DNA of 64,000 nucleotides from Microstegium vimineum (lineage: Eukaryota; Streptophyta; Magnoliopsida; Poales; Poaceae). Under the pieces are notes generated by a model. It was not told where the DNA came from, ran no database searches, and saw nothing but the letters and a program-made list of their open reading frames with translations. The translations under genes and the position numbers were made by a program. The first letter of the stretch is position 1; each line of letters begins with the position of its first letter. Below, one piece after another: positions 32,988-44,475 of this stretch. The stretch is from the NCBI GenBank assembly GCA_022036555.1, contig CM039139.1, positions 7,220,924 through 7,284,923 of the forward strand, written 5' to 3'.

Positions 32988-35094
32988 CAAGCCTTTCCAT
33001 AGGGCTCGCAACCCCTCTTCGGCATATATTGTTTGAATAGCATGGACCATGCCTTTGTATTTGATGTCACCAGTTCGCCCTTGAGCCATCAACCTAGTCT
33101 TTACGACATCGAACGGTCCGGTGCAGACAGGGCCTGCGGTTCCAGCAAGGAACCCAGAGATCATAGACTGCCATGGCAGGAGCACCTTCCCATCCCCTTC
33201 ATGCTTCTTCCATAGAACAATATCAAATGTGTTCTTCGCTGAGAACATTGCTGCTTGATTTGTGCCATTGCGCATGACAGTTGGTAATGCTCCAGACCAA
33301 AGACCAAATATACCTTCCTCTCGAACTATAGTTCTTGCGCAGTGTATGGGACCTTTATATTTTAGCAAGTCTGGGCTTAGCCCTTTTTGTTGCTGTAATC
33401 TAATCTTTACCACCTGCATCCATGACAAAGAAACATTACATGTTACAAAATTCTCTCGGCATATTTTGTATCAAGCAGAACGTCACTCACAAAAAATGAA
33501 AATTGCTTTGCCTCCCACAAGTGGGACAACAAAACACACGAAAAGCTGCTGAAGTTTATGCAAACTGTAAGCATATTACTGGTTCTATATCCCGACCTTA
33601 ACTCAAAGAATATGGAAATACATACAATGCTCGGCTGGCTTGGGATGATTCCATTTCCAGATGGCACTGATATAAATGTTTCACAGAACATCGTATTTCC
33701 AGTCAACAATAAGGAAGACCAATTTTATAACAAAAGAAATCAAATGTGTTTTTCCAGCAAACTATATTATTAGGTACCCCGAATCATCCCATGTCGAAAT
33801 AAAGTATCACTGTGAAGAGGGATAAGCTGGAGATTACCTATGCCCGCTTGGGACAACATAAGAACTAAACAGTAAGCTCCAAACTGGTATTCAAAATGGT
33901 AAAATGCAGCTGTGAAGTTTGTTATTAAGCTCCTGATCCATGACAGGAACAGAGCATGTTAGTTCAGACTGAAGCATACAAAATTGTGATCATAGTACTA
34001 TCCCATTGCTCCCCTTTGTATCTAGCCTTTGGTTTCCTTACATAGATAGATGACCCTGCTTTTGTCATGTTAAGAAAAACTGTGGTGTATGTTAGCAAGG
34101 GCCAGATAGGCAATATTTTTTTTAAAAAAAATAGTGTTTCCATTGAACAAACGGACAACATGACTATGGTAAGAAAAGAAATTACCTCATCCTCAATCAA
34201 AATCAAGTTAACACTAAAGGACAAACAGGTGATTTACAGCAACTTCAGGGCCAAATGTGTTTGACTGCATCAGGGTTTTAACATACAGTATTTTCCAATT
34301 GCTCAATCACTGCCTTGGTCGTTGGTTCTAGCAAACTTCAAATTGGCTGCAAAGTACATAGCTGTCATTTCTTTAATCCCAAGCTGGCACAAATGCATCC
34401 AACACCACTCCGAGACAAGAATAAACAATTATAGGCCATCTTTTTCTATACAGTAAAGATGCCGCTTTCCCATCGGTTCTGAACGTAACCTCTCACGTTG
34501 TTTTTTTTCCCAGACAAAAGGAAGCATATAGTTTAATTTTTATTCAACAGGAAACATCTATAGAAGACAGGGTAACAAAGAGCGGCTCGGGAGGAAGAGA
34601 GAGATGTTCAATCTTGCCTCGAAGGGGGTGACGATGAGGATGGCCTCGATGACGCCGGCGCCAAATCCTGAGGCGAGGCGGCCGTGCGCGGAGACCTTGC
34701 CCGTGTCGGGGTCCTTGAACGCGGACTGCAGCACGGCGTTGGAGCCGAGGCGCAGCGCGTACTTGAGCGTGAGGTGCGTGGCGAAGGGCGTGAGCCCCTT
34801 CCAGAGCGCGCGCACGCCCTCGGCGCGGGCCACGGTGGCGCCGCAGTGCGCGATGCCCCGGTAGGCCCCTGCGCGGTCGAGCTGCAGCCGCGTCTTGACC
34901 ACGTCGATGGGCTGCAGGCAGCACGCCTCCATGACGCCGCCCAGGGACCCCGCCGCCGCCTTGACGTAGGCTGGGACCGGGGGCCGGCCGCCTCCGACTG
35001 CGCGGCGCTCCTCGGACGGGGAAGCCGCGGCCCCGGGCGACGCTGCTGGCGGCGGCGGCGGCGGCTGAGGCGAGGAGGAGGAGGTCGAGGCCAT
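32880..35094 (-). CDS. Mitochondrial succinate/fumarate carrier (SFC1-like), two exons
   Basis: The product is a mitochondrial inner-membrane carrier exchanging succinate for fumarate, linking the TCA and glyoxylate cycles. Exon 1 (34618-35094) and exon 2 (32880-33413) join in phase to give 336 residues. The three carrier signatures are PIDVVKTRLQ (62), PFEVVKIRLQ (157, across the junction) and PFDVVKTRLMAQ (259), one per repeat, so all six membrane segments are present. The N-terminal 40 residues are serine- and proline-rich. I chose the ATG at 35094; an in-frame ATG at 35160 would add 22 residues. The single intron (33414-34617) begins with GC (GAG|GCAAGA) and ends with AG, an uncommon but functional GC-AG type. 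Confidence 0.92.
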
Positions 35095-35997
35095 TCGGGA
35101 AGCGGCGGCGGCGGCCTTACCGGGTTTGGCGTGGAGGAGCGGATCGGGCTTTTCTTTCACTTTTATTACCGCATTTCGACAGCGAAGGATCCGGAAATTA
35201 GCGGCGCTGGTTAATATGGGAATCGGCGCCAGGGCTCAGAGATGCGTCTCCTCGTCCGCTTGTGCGGTCCGCGGCTGCATGACGGCATGACGGTACAGAG
35301 GCCCGGACGTGGGCCCACTTGCGAGTGGCTGCACGAGCCACAGACGGCTGCCACTTCTTGGGACTTGGGAGGACGGAGGAGTGCGCCACCTACCACCGAA
35401 TCCCGTATTCCTCGGCCACATGCGCTCGCGTCGCCGGCACCTACGCGGGCAAGGCATCGCGTTCTGCAGGCTGGCAGTGCTGCATTCGCGGCTCTCAGGT
35501 CAGCACTCAGCACTCAGCTGGCTCTGCCGCTCTGGCTATGATTCCAATCGAAGTAGTAGCCGCCAGCCGCGTGATCCATGCGTCTCAGCGTCTGCGTCCC
35601 GGACGTGGCGGAATGACTAACGAAAAACAAGGAGAGAAGCGATGTCTGCAGCGTGCCGTCCTTTTCACGGGTCCAGAAGGTAAGGGCGCGTTTGGGCCGT
35701 TTGGTTGGTGATTAAACTTTGACAGTTGCTTGGTTCACTGTCATAGCTATGACACGTCACACTTTATTAGTATCCGACCTCACATGTTATTGACTCATTT
35801 TCATGTTAAACTTTATTATAAGTATGGCATTAATTTTGCTCGCTACATTTTCTATGACCGTAAATTTTGGAACTAAAATTATACAAGATGACAGAGATAG
35901 TCGCTCGTCTTTGTTTTTTTTTTCCTTTTACTTATTTGGATAGACAATTCGTGCCTCGATGACTTGGCGTTTATGATGATTTCATTCTACAGAATTA

Positions 35998-36213
35998 GGC
36001 CCTCTTTGGCATAACTCTTGGGGGCTCCGGTTCCTGCTACTGTTCATCACTGTAGCAAGAGCTTCAAAGTTCAAAACGTGGCTTCTCCGGCTCCTCTTCT
36101 CACTTCAGTTGTTGCCTCGATTTCCGAACCGGCTCCTTGCTACAGTGTTGCATAGTATCGGCAGTGCCGATGGGGAAGAGCCGAAGCCCCCAAGAGTTGT
36201 GCCAAAGAGGACC
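35998..36213. mobile_element. Tourist-like MITE (216 bp)
   Basis: Inverted ends 'ggccctctttggcataactct' and 'agagttgtgccaaagaggacc' are flanked by 'tta' on both sides. The interior has a second pair of complementary words (cttgggggctccgg and ccgaagcccccaag). Confidence 0.8.
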
Positions 36214-36352
36214 TTAGTCTTGCGTGTGTATTCACATCGACGAGTGTGTAACACGATTTGCCTCCGAAAAGAGGTGAGAAGATAAGGGACTCCACTAGTC
36301 ATCACTCTGTGTTGTAAGTTTGCTCTGGACGAATAAATGCTAATTTCTTCTG

Positions 36353-36615
36353 TTGTATTCCTTCTGTATCAAAATAAGTGCACATTTCATGTCCTGATGA
36401 GTCAAATGATTTTTAAATTTAACTAAATTTATAAAAAATAGGTTGAATTTTGTATCTCTAAATAAGTTTACTATGAAAAATACATCGCATTATTAATTTA
36501 GTGGTGTTTATTTCATATAATAAATATTAGTATAATTTTATATATTTAGTTAAACTTGAGACAAGTTGACTCCTCATGATACAAGATGTTAGTTGTTTTG
36601 GTACAGAGGAGTATA
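36353..36615. mobile_element. Stowaway-like MITE (about 263 bp)
   Basis: The left end 'tattccttctgtatcaaaat' and right end 'ttggtacagaggagta' are degenerate Stowaway inverted repeats with TA at each edge. The interior is AT-rich. Confidence 0.6.
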
Positions 36616-37178
36616 GAAGTATAAGCACTTCTGTTGTCTCTTTTACAATTTCAATATAACCATATTTTTCAGGTCGTTAGATCTATGAGGGCTAGCTACC
36701 TTTCATCTACTTGTTATTAAAATGTCTTTAGCTTAAGGAATGGTGAGTCGATGAAGGATAAGATGGGGGTCGATCTACTTGTTCATGAGCAGACAGGTAC
36801 GTTAGAGAATGGACCGAGGCCTAGCTTTGAACCCGAACCCGTGGCCCTAAGGCTAGTTTTAGAGGTACCCATTTTACGAAAAAAAAAGCTATGGCTTCAC
36901 CAACCCAATTGGTAGCACGAGGTAACTCAACTATTTTATTGTGTCATTCTTTATGAATATTATCATAAAAGATAAGATAAAAAGATTGAAAAATATCATT
37001 ATAACACATTAAGGTTATTAGCAATAAATCAAATTAATTATGTTTGCAAGTTAACCATTATTTTCACTTTAAAAATATTGACATTCCTAAATATACTTCG
37101 AAAACATTGACATACTTATATAAGATGTGATCAATCGTATTAATCACACTTGTCAATCTTGTTCCTGAAACATTAATG

Positions 37179-37628
37179 GCCCTGTTTAGATCACTCTAGC
37201 TCGGCTAGAGGTAGAGGTTAGAGTTAGAGTTAGTTTATAAATTAGCTCAAACTAGCTCTAGCCAAGGATGTGTTTGGATTCAAGACTAGTTTGGGCTAGT
37301 TTGATAATAAATTATTTTTACAAATCATCCAAATACATCCATGTGGGATCTTATTTTAAAGTATTTATTGTAACGAATTCAATGGCGTAATCAGAATTTT
37401 ATTTGGATGTTTGTTTGTGAGTTATAACAGTTTTTGTAGTTGCATATGAGGTGGGTCCCACGTCCAGCTCAAACCTCACATGGATATATTTGGATGATTT
37501 ATAAAAATAATTTATTATCAAACTAGTATTGAATCCAAACACCTCCTTACCTAGAGCTAGTTTGAGCTAGTCTATAAACTAACTCTAACCTCTAGCTCTA
37601 GCCGAGCTAGAGTGATTCAAAGAGGGCC
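37179..37628. mobile_element. 450-bp foldback MITE
   Basis: The two arms are almost complementary over more than 150 bases each. The left arm reads ggccctgtttagatcactct... and the right arm ...agagtgattcaaagagggcc. The inner words 'gagctagtttgagctagt' and 'atttggatgatttata' are likewise mirrored. Both edges carry 'aat'. A transcript across it would form a long hairpin. Confidence 0.85.
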
Positions 37629-39009
37629 AATGATACCAGATGATGCACACCTGAAGCCGGTCGCTGCTGGGGCAAAACAGCTACAAGTGTGCTCAGGCTG
37701 AAGCTGCAGGAGACGTGGACGAAATGGAGACGTCAACCAAAGTACTTCTCTCAACATGCTAGCTAACGAGGCCACCGAATGATTTCTTAGCATAATAACT
37801 AATTTTGATTAGCGGTTTGTATTAAATTTATCTACGAAATATAAAATAAGATTTTAGGTTGTGCTGAAGCATTGTTTGAAGAGCAGTATAAACTATAAGT
37901 GTTAGGACACCATGTATTATAAAAGAAGCGGAATCATGTAAGAAACTTTGGTCAAAATTAGTCGGAACGCGGTAAGTGCAAGGCATAAAAGACGTATCAA
38001 AGGAAACCCTCAGTCAAGACGCAACCACCTCAGAAGAGGCGAAATTTTCTAAAGAAATTAACTCTACATTGACTACACTACATATACTGATAATCACAAA
38101 CCCTGACTAGAATCGCTTCGTAAGAAACTGACTTGACTGCCTCTTCTTTTTTGTCTCAAAACACGTGGCCACGCGCAAATCGACTCGGGCCTACAAAATG
38201 GATCGTGGATTCGTAGTTGAAGCATATTTTGGTATTTTGTTGTCATTCGATCGGTATAGTATTGTACGCGGTTTCATCCGCTGATGTACTCCAAAAGGAG
38301 ATCTCAAATTAAACACGGGTTTCATGCTGAAGCGAAAAAAAAAATGAAGTAAATATAAAATATAAGTAATGAAAAGAACACTAGGGCTACTTGGATGTCA
38401 TCGGAGGCTTCTTAGCGAGACTTGATTGTCAGGCCTTGAGCAGTCCATTCCGCCTACGTCTGATAACTTCGGTCTTTTAAGCGCAACTGTATCTTTTTTT
38501 TGTTTGTTTTTGAGACACTAGTGATTTTGTTGCTTTGATGATCGATTGAAGGTTGATGGGACGCGGAGGAGAAACACGCGCATATAAACTTCATAAAAAA
38601 ATGATTCAAAATATCAGGTTATGGCGCAAAGCTATTCTTTCCATTGGATAGAATCGACAAACAATGAAGCGAATCGCCCTCGCATAGGCAAGTTTTAATC
38701 TACATCTACAATGAATATAAATGTATCATTGTACATAGGCAAATCGCCTTTTACAGTATGAGATCATGAAGCGAGAAATCACCCTCGCATTATTTCAGTA
38801 CTGTCAAAGAATGAATCAAATAGATCATCAAGTAATAAAACGAATGGTTCTATGACAAAGAATGTATGTTAAAATCCCAACAAAATAACGCCGACTCATG
38901 AAAACTTTCGCCAGCGAAGTAACATGATGTCTACCCTATCTTGCCTTCCCCACCAGTCTTGTTAGTGCTACTGGCTAGTGTTTTTGTCCAGTTTCTCCAA
39001 TTAGGTAGG

Positions 39010-40505
39010 TTAGGAACTTGAAAATTTCTGCAACTGCACGATCACGACACTGATATCATCAGTTGAGCCCCTGGAAATGGACGTCTCAGTGAGCATCCTG
39101 CAGGCAGCCATGCGAGAGGTCTTGTCATTGTTAATGCAGAGAGGTCGTGCAAGGTCTACTGCCTCCTGATTATCGATCTTATCCCAGAGGCCATCAGAAG
39201 CAAGTATCAAGAACTCGCACTGCTGGTCAACCAGGAGCGTCCTGGTGTCTGGGTCGGCCACAACCCACTGCTTTAGGTGTCCATCCCCAATGCTCCTAGA
39301 CACTGCCAGGGAGCCCTGGACTCGCCATGTTCCACGGTAATTCACCACAAATCCACCCTGAAAAGCAAATGAGCAGGCACATAAGCAAAATTGCACAACA
39401 CTGTATCATTCGTGTATGCTCGGTTTTCGATTCAGCTACGATGCATCATTCAATTGCATTAGCAGAATTTGTGCAAGAAATGAGAAGCCTAGGACATTGT
39501 GGACATACCATATTCTCAATTCTCTCCTTCTCATCCTCCCGGGATGCCCGGTGATCAGAGGTGAGCGCCTCTGCCTTCCCTGCTCTGCTGAGCACCGCAC
39601 GACAGTCTCCGGCATTGGAGACGACCAGTCCACCCTTTTGGAGAACGGCTGTGACGCAGCACGCGCCTCCGCTCTCGTCCCTCTTGAGGAACTCCTCGTC
39701 CGTCTTCAGGTAACCCCTTTTCACAGCTCCTTCGATCTCTCCGCCGTTCACCTTCTTGAACTCCTCGGCGATAAACTTGGGCATGTTCTCAGCAGCAAAC
39801 TCTGCCGCGCTTTTCCCGCCGTGACCATCGAATACACCAAACAGCGCCTGGAAGATGAAATCAGTCGATTAATAAGTTCAGTCCTGAAAGCAATTTCAAC
39901 GCAATTTTTCCGCCCCAAAACACACGAATGGTCATCTTATTTTTTTTTCTTTTCAAAATCATGAGAAAAATACACACATCGAAACAGAGAGTCAGAGAGA
40001 TTTTCAATCGAGATTACCACTTGGGGATCTCCGCCGAGAGCGACCTTAGCCACATGCCGGTCCTCCATTTCCACCCTTCTCCTCCCTTCCCCCTACGGCA
40101 GTACGCCGCGAACTCCTCCCCTTCCTCCTCCACTTCATTCCTCGGATCTGCCTCCACAGCGGCCACAGCTGCCGCCGCAGCAGCAGCAGCCGCCGCCGCG
40201 GCGCCGGACGCCGGCACCATGAGCGGCGCCGGTCGCCGCCGCTTCAGCACGGCCCCGCCGCTTGGTGCCGAGGCCACCGCGGCGGCGGAGGCCGGCTGGG
40301 GCGACGGAGAAGGGGAGACCTCCTCCCGGAGCAGCGCGCGGAGCGCGAAGGGGCGGAGCGGGGAGCCGGCGGTGGGCGCGGGCGCCGGGGAGGAGGCGGA
40401 GACGGCGACTGCGGGCTCCGGCGAGGCGGAAGCGGCCTTGCAGGAGAGCGGGCGGCGTGAGGGCGAGAAGACTGGCGAGCTCGGGATGGCTACCGTGCAA
40501 GACAT
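39010..40505 (-). CDS. Clade-B-type PP2C protein phosphatase (AP2C-like), one-base frameshift
   Basis: A Mg/Mn-dependent Ser/Thr phosphatase; AP2C-type members dephosphorylate MAP kinases. Exons are 40018-40505, 39509-39847 and 39010-39357, with GT-AG junctions. Exon 1 has 488 bases, and adding one base missing from a G run near 40093 makes 163 codons and a 391-residue protein. Residues 88-97 (KRRRPAPLMV) fit the MAPK-docking motif of AP2C proteins, and an alanine run follows. Catalytic motifs are VEMEDRH, GVFDGHGG (167-174), GSLAVSRSIGD (291-301), SDGLWD (330-335, with Asp331) and STDDISV (374-380). Without the missing base the protein would stop early at an intron-encoded codon and lose its catalytic core. 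Both the MAPK-docking and phosphatase features are otherwise intact. Confidence 0.9.
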
Positions 40506-40661
40506 CGCGAGGCGGAGGCGGCGGGGCTAGGGTTTTCCGGGCGGGGCGCTCTCCCTGTGTGTGCCCAGCCTTCAGCTTCAGCCTTCTGGCCTCGTCGCCG
40601 AGTCCTCTGGTCTCGGTTGCTGCTTTGGTATGGTCTGCGGAAATGGCCGTTTGAAAGGGGG

Positions 40662-40669
40662 GTTATATA
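40662..40669 (-). promoter_or_regulatory. Probable TATA box of the PP2C gene
   Basis: On the minus strand GTATATAACC lies about 160 bases before the start codon, consistent with a leader of about 130 bases. Confidence 0.55.
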
Positions 40670-40805
40670 CGGGGGACAGGCCAGCACGCGCTTGTGGTGG
40701 ACGAGGATAAGAATGGCCTTTGTGCTTTCGTAGTAGTCAAATGGAGATCGGAACATATGCTGTCCCATGAGATGGATGCTCTTTTAAAATGTTTTATGTT
40801 TCCTC

Positions 40806-43724
40806 TCAGAGAAAACGTTTTTTTTATTCAATATTCAAGTACTCCTACTTTTTAAAGAATCCGGAAATCCAGTTTTTTTTTTTGGAAAAAAAGGCCTCTC
40901 AGAGAACATATTTGTAGAGAACTTTTTTTAGAGAAAAAAACGGCATAGGGAAATTTCAGGACAACAAATCTACTCAAGAAACACTTCTCATTAACTTAAG
41001 AAACAATATCTAAATCAACTACAGAAACTGTGTTAATAATAACTTATCCTCCACGTAGAACTAGAAAACAGTAACTAGCACTTGCTGCTCATCGTTTCAA
41101 CCACCACTTTGAGTTAGTGCGTTTCATTTTGGTTCACAAGTTAAAGGTACAGTGGTATACATATTGTTTGACTGTGATATGCAAGGTCTATAATTCTTCA
41201 GTGAGAACCCGAGCGGAGTGTGTATGCATTGGAGTACGTACTAGTATTTGCTAGACGCAAGCACCGGGTATTAGCAGCTTGGAAATTTCGAAATGCGTAA
41301 GAGAGATAGTGAAAGCAAGCGAGATTTATTACTACTATAGCAGTGAGAAAAGAAAAGGAAAGCCGAAAGCGGCTGTTCCGGAGTGTTATACCCGGTCTCC
41401 AGCGCGCAGTTTTTCACACTGGCAAGTACATACAGCGCATGACCACGGGAAGAAAAGAGGAACAGTGGCCCCTCCAAACTAGCCTGGCGGGGTGCCGGAG
41501 GAGGAGCAGGTGTTATTGTTAAATAACGCCGCGCGAGTCAAAGCTACGGTAATCCCGTGTGGAGAGACCAGACCACGGGGCGTGGCACGGCACTGGAAGC
41601 AAAGAACGGCCGACGCTGATGGATCTGGCTTCTGGCCTGGCCTGCCCGGCTGCCCCTGTGGACGGAACGCCGCTCTCCGTTCCGCTCGTGTACGACGCGG
41701 TCATTAATTTAATCAATTGATTTCCTTGGAGCCTATACCTGCCTGCTGCCCATCCGTCGCCGCGCAGCACGGAACACGGACGCCGCCCAACCCACGGGTG
41801 GCGCGTGGAGCCGTCCCGTTGGATTTGGGTGCCACCCCCTTCTGCCGTGTGCGGCGTGGTCGCCTCGCCTGATGCGACGGGAGGGAAGAAGAGGAACGTG
41901 CCAGGAAGCTGCGGGCGGTGGTGCCGGCTGGACGAGAAGAGAGAGAGAGTGAAGGAGAGGGAGACGCGACGCTGACCGTCTGGGATTGGACCAGACCCAG
42001 ACGAACGTTGGCGACCGCCCAATCACAAATCGCGTCCCGTACGCGTACGCGTAGTACGATCGCACTCATCAGTGCAAGGTGCAGTACTACTTTGCCATGG
42101 TGCACTCGGCTAAGCAACTACTAACCCTCGCTGGCTTGCACAGAGCCAGTCCGCCGGCCGGCTCATCGTGTAACAGTTGGCTTCTTCTTGTTACGTGATA
42201 TAGTAAGGACGTTTCGCTTGGTGCAACTATACTGTTGCGGAAAGCCGGAAATCATCTTTCGACACCGAACTCTGGCGCGTTGGTAGCCAAGCGGAAGCAC
42301 GCGTCTCAGTCGGAGATTGGGTTCTCGGAGATTAGCTAACCGGTTCCGACCCCACCTGTCAGAGCAAGGTGCTAGTTCTGGATGGAAGAGGGAGAGTACC
42401 CGTTGCGGTGGACACGTGGAGAGAGAGAGAGAGAGAACAGCCCCCGCGAGGGCCACGTCCACGACCACGAGCCGTCGGGCGGAGGAAGAAATGTACTAGC
42501 CGTTGGGCCTTCTTGGGCGTTGGCACCGTGGGCGGCTGGACCCATGCGGGCCCGTCACAGTCACCCAATGGAAACGGGATTCGTGGCAACTGGCCAGGGC
42601 GGTGGCGGCGTGGTCCTGCTGGCCAAGCCGACTGACTTGTCCACTGGGTGGACTCGATTTGCTTCGGTCCAAGAGACCGAGATGCCAGATACAGTAGCTC
42701 CGTCAGTCTGACTCAACTTCCAGGCCGGGCTAGGGCCCGAGAAATCTGTACAGTACTGTACTAGAAGCCTGGGTCAGGTTGGCATGGGCCAGAATGTGTT
42801 GTCCATTACTCGTACAATAATTCACGAGAATTACGTTCAAAAAATATATCAATAATTCACGAGAGGTGCCAAAGTTTGTTTCGATCCCGAACGCCTCTCG
42901 GGAAATACTACGACTGCGAGCCAAGTGGACCGGCTAGATGGTCATATCCCGAAATCCACGAATGCACGTGCAGCCAGGTGTATCCGTTCCGTAGGCACGG
43001 TACGCAGCCGCCCCAGCTCTGCGCCTCTGCTCGTGGCCTCGTGGGTATTCGATCAACGGTCAAAAGTACTGGCCCCTGCCCGGCTGCCCCCACCTCATTC
43101 CGCAAGCAATCCAAACTGGCAACCTGGGCGCTCCGCTGGTGCCAACTGCTACTACTAGTAGTAGGAGCTGCTGCTGGTTGTGCTGTTGGGCAATGGTCAC
43201 ACGAAACGTAATCGCTGGCGCACGCACGCGCGAACGAGAAGGGAGTAGTACGGTCAACGATGCGGGCGGGGCGATGCGAATTGCGATCCAATGATGATGC
43301 GAGGCTCGTCTCTGTATCTAGACTCTAGTCTCTAGACGTTCGGCGCCCCGTGCGCGCGTCAAGGTTCGATCATTCAAGCGAGGACGAAGCTGTGGTTTTG
43401 ACCGCTCTTCCTTTCCTGTCGACGGCGGTGATCCTTGATCCCTGGCTCCTTCCTGCGTTGACTCGGACTGCAACTGCAAGCATCATATCTATTTTATTCC
43501 TAGTCAACAGTCCACCGGTCAAGCTTTATCCACTGAATCATGGTTGGTTCATGATGGAATTGAAGCTTTTGCTTCTTCGCCCGCGCCTGTGCTACGTTGT
43601 CGGCGATGACAGATAATAGTTGACGAAAAGCGGCGGCCCACTCCACGCCATCGACCAAACTGCCCTTGTTTTTAGTTTTGTTGTCTTTTATGAATGAAAA
43701 GCGCCGTGAATCCACTATTTCCAA
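40806..43724. other. Gene-poor spacer
   Basis: The DNA is AT-rich to 41270, then moderately GC-rich to 43700, with a (GA)n run near 42419-42434. Several frames exceed 100 codons on both strands, but their translations show no family motifs, and overlapping frames on opposite strands argue against coding. Nothing more can be supported. Confidence 0.4.
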
Positions 43725-43889
43725 GGGGGGGGGGGGGGGGGGGGGGCTGGAGCCCCCTGTTCTCATTTCTCCATTAAGTATACATATAGCTCACTCATAA
43801 ATTCACTCATTTCTCTATTAAATCTCTATAAAATTCATCAAATTTTCATTGTTGATTAGCCCCCTGGTCACTTCCTAGATCCGCCACTG
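43725..43889. mobile_element. MITE copy 1 with 'gatccgccactg' end, preceded by poly(G)
   Basis: The right end is 'cctagatccgccactg', and the interior 'cactcatttctctattaaatctctataaaa' is shared with the element at 44232-44475. The expected left end (cagtggcggatc) is missing; a run of 22 G (43725-43746) stands where it should be. Confidence 0.65.
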
Positions 43890-44150
43890 TTTGTGTGTGT
43901 CTATATCTATCTGTCGTCTATCATGCATATATATGCATGCATGCATCTAGGAGGAGTAGGAGCTGAGTATCCCCATCTAATTGTCGTGCGTCGACATCTG
44001 TCATCTGTCGTAACCATGCATCCATGTAGTTGTTGTGTGTACGACTCAACTCTATTTATTGTATGTATGTAGCAGTGACCAGATCCTGCTATGCTGGAAT
44101 AAAATAAATTAAAAAAATGCTAGATGCTTCCGACAGTCAGTTTTACACTC

Positions 44151-44154
44151 TCTT

Positions 44155-44185
<31 letters not shown>

Positions 44186-44197
44186 TTCTTCTTCTTT
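44151..44197. repeat. (CTTT)n/(CTT)n microsatellite
   Basis: About eight CTTT units are followed by about five CTT units in a pyrimidine-only tract. Slippage-prone. Confidence 0.9.
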
Positions 44198-44231
44198 TTA
44201 GCCTTGTCGTCCTTTAAGAATAGGATTGAAT

Positions 44232-44475
44232 CAGTGGCGGATCCAGGGGGCTGGGGCTGCAGCCCCCCTGGCCTTATTTCTCCATTAAGTATATATACAT
44301 TTCACTTATTTGTCCATTAAATTTCTATAAAATTCACTCATTTCTCCATTAAATCTCTATAAAATCACTCATTTATCCATTAAATCTCTATAAAATCCAC
44401 CAGAATTTTCATCGTTGATCATGATATTGTTACTTAGCCCCCCCTCCCTCTGGTCGTATCCTAGATCCGCCACCG
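44232..44475. mobile_element. MITE copy 2, complete, with internal tandem units
   Basis: The left end 'cagtggcggatccagggggc' and right end 'ctagatccgccaccg' are inverted repeats of hAT-like form. Inside, a unit of about 31 bases ('ccattaaatctctataaaat' plus flank) is repeated about three times. No clear target duplication is visible. Confidence 0.65.

Larger units (their letters stand above)
35095..39009. other. Spacer with three MITEs, otherwise empty
   Basis: The GC-rich part to about 35700 is the carrier gene's promoter side; frames there are on both strands and unlike known proteins. AT-rich DNA follows, with the elements listed separately at 35998, 36353 and 37179. From 37650 to 38950 nothing is recognised. 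Confidence 0.45.
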
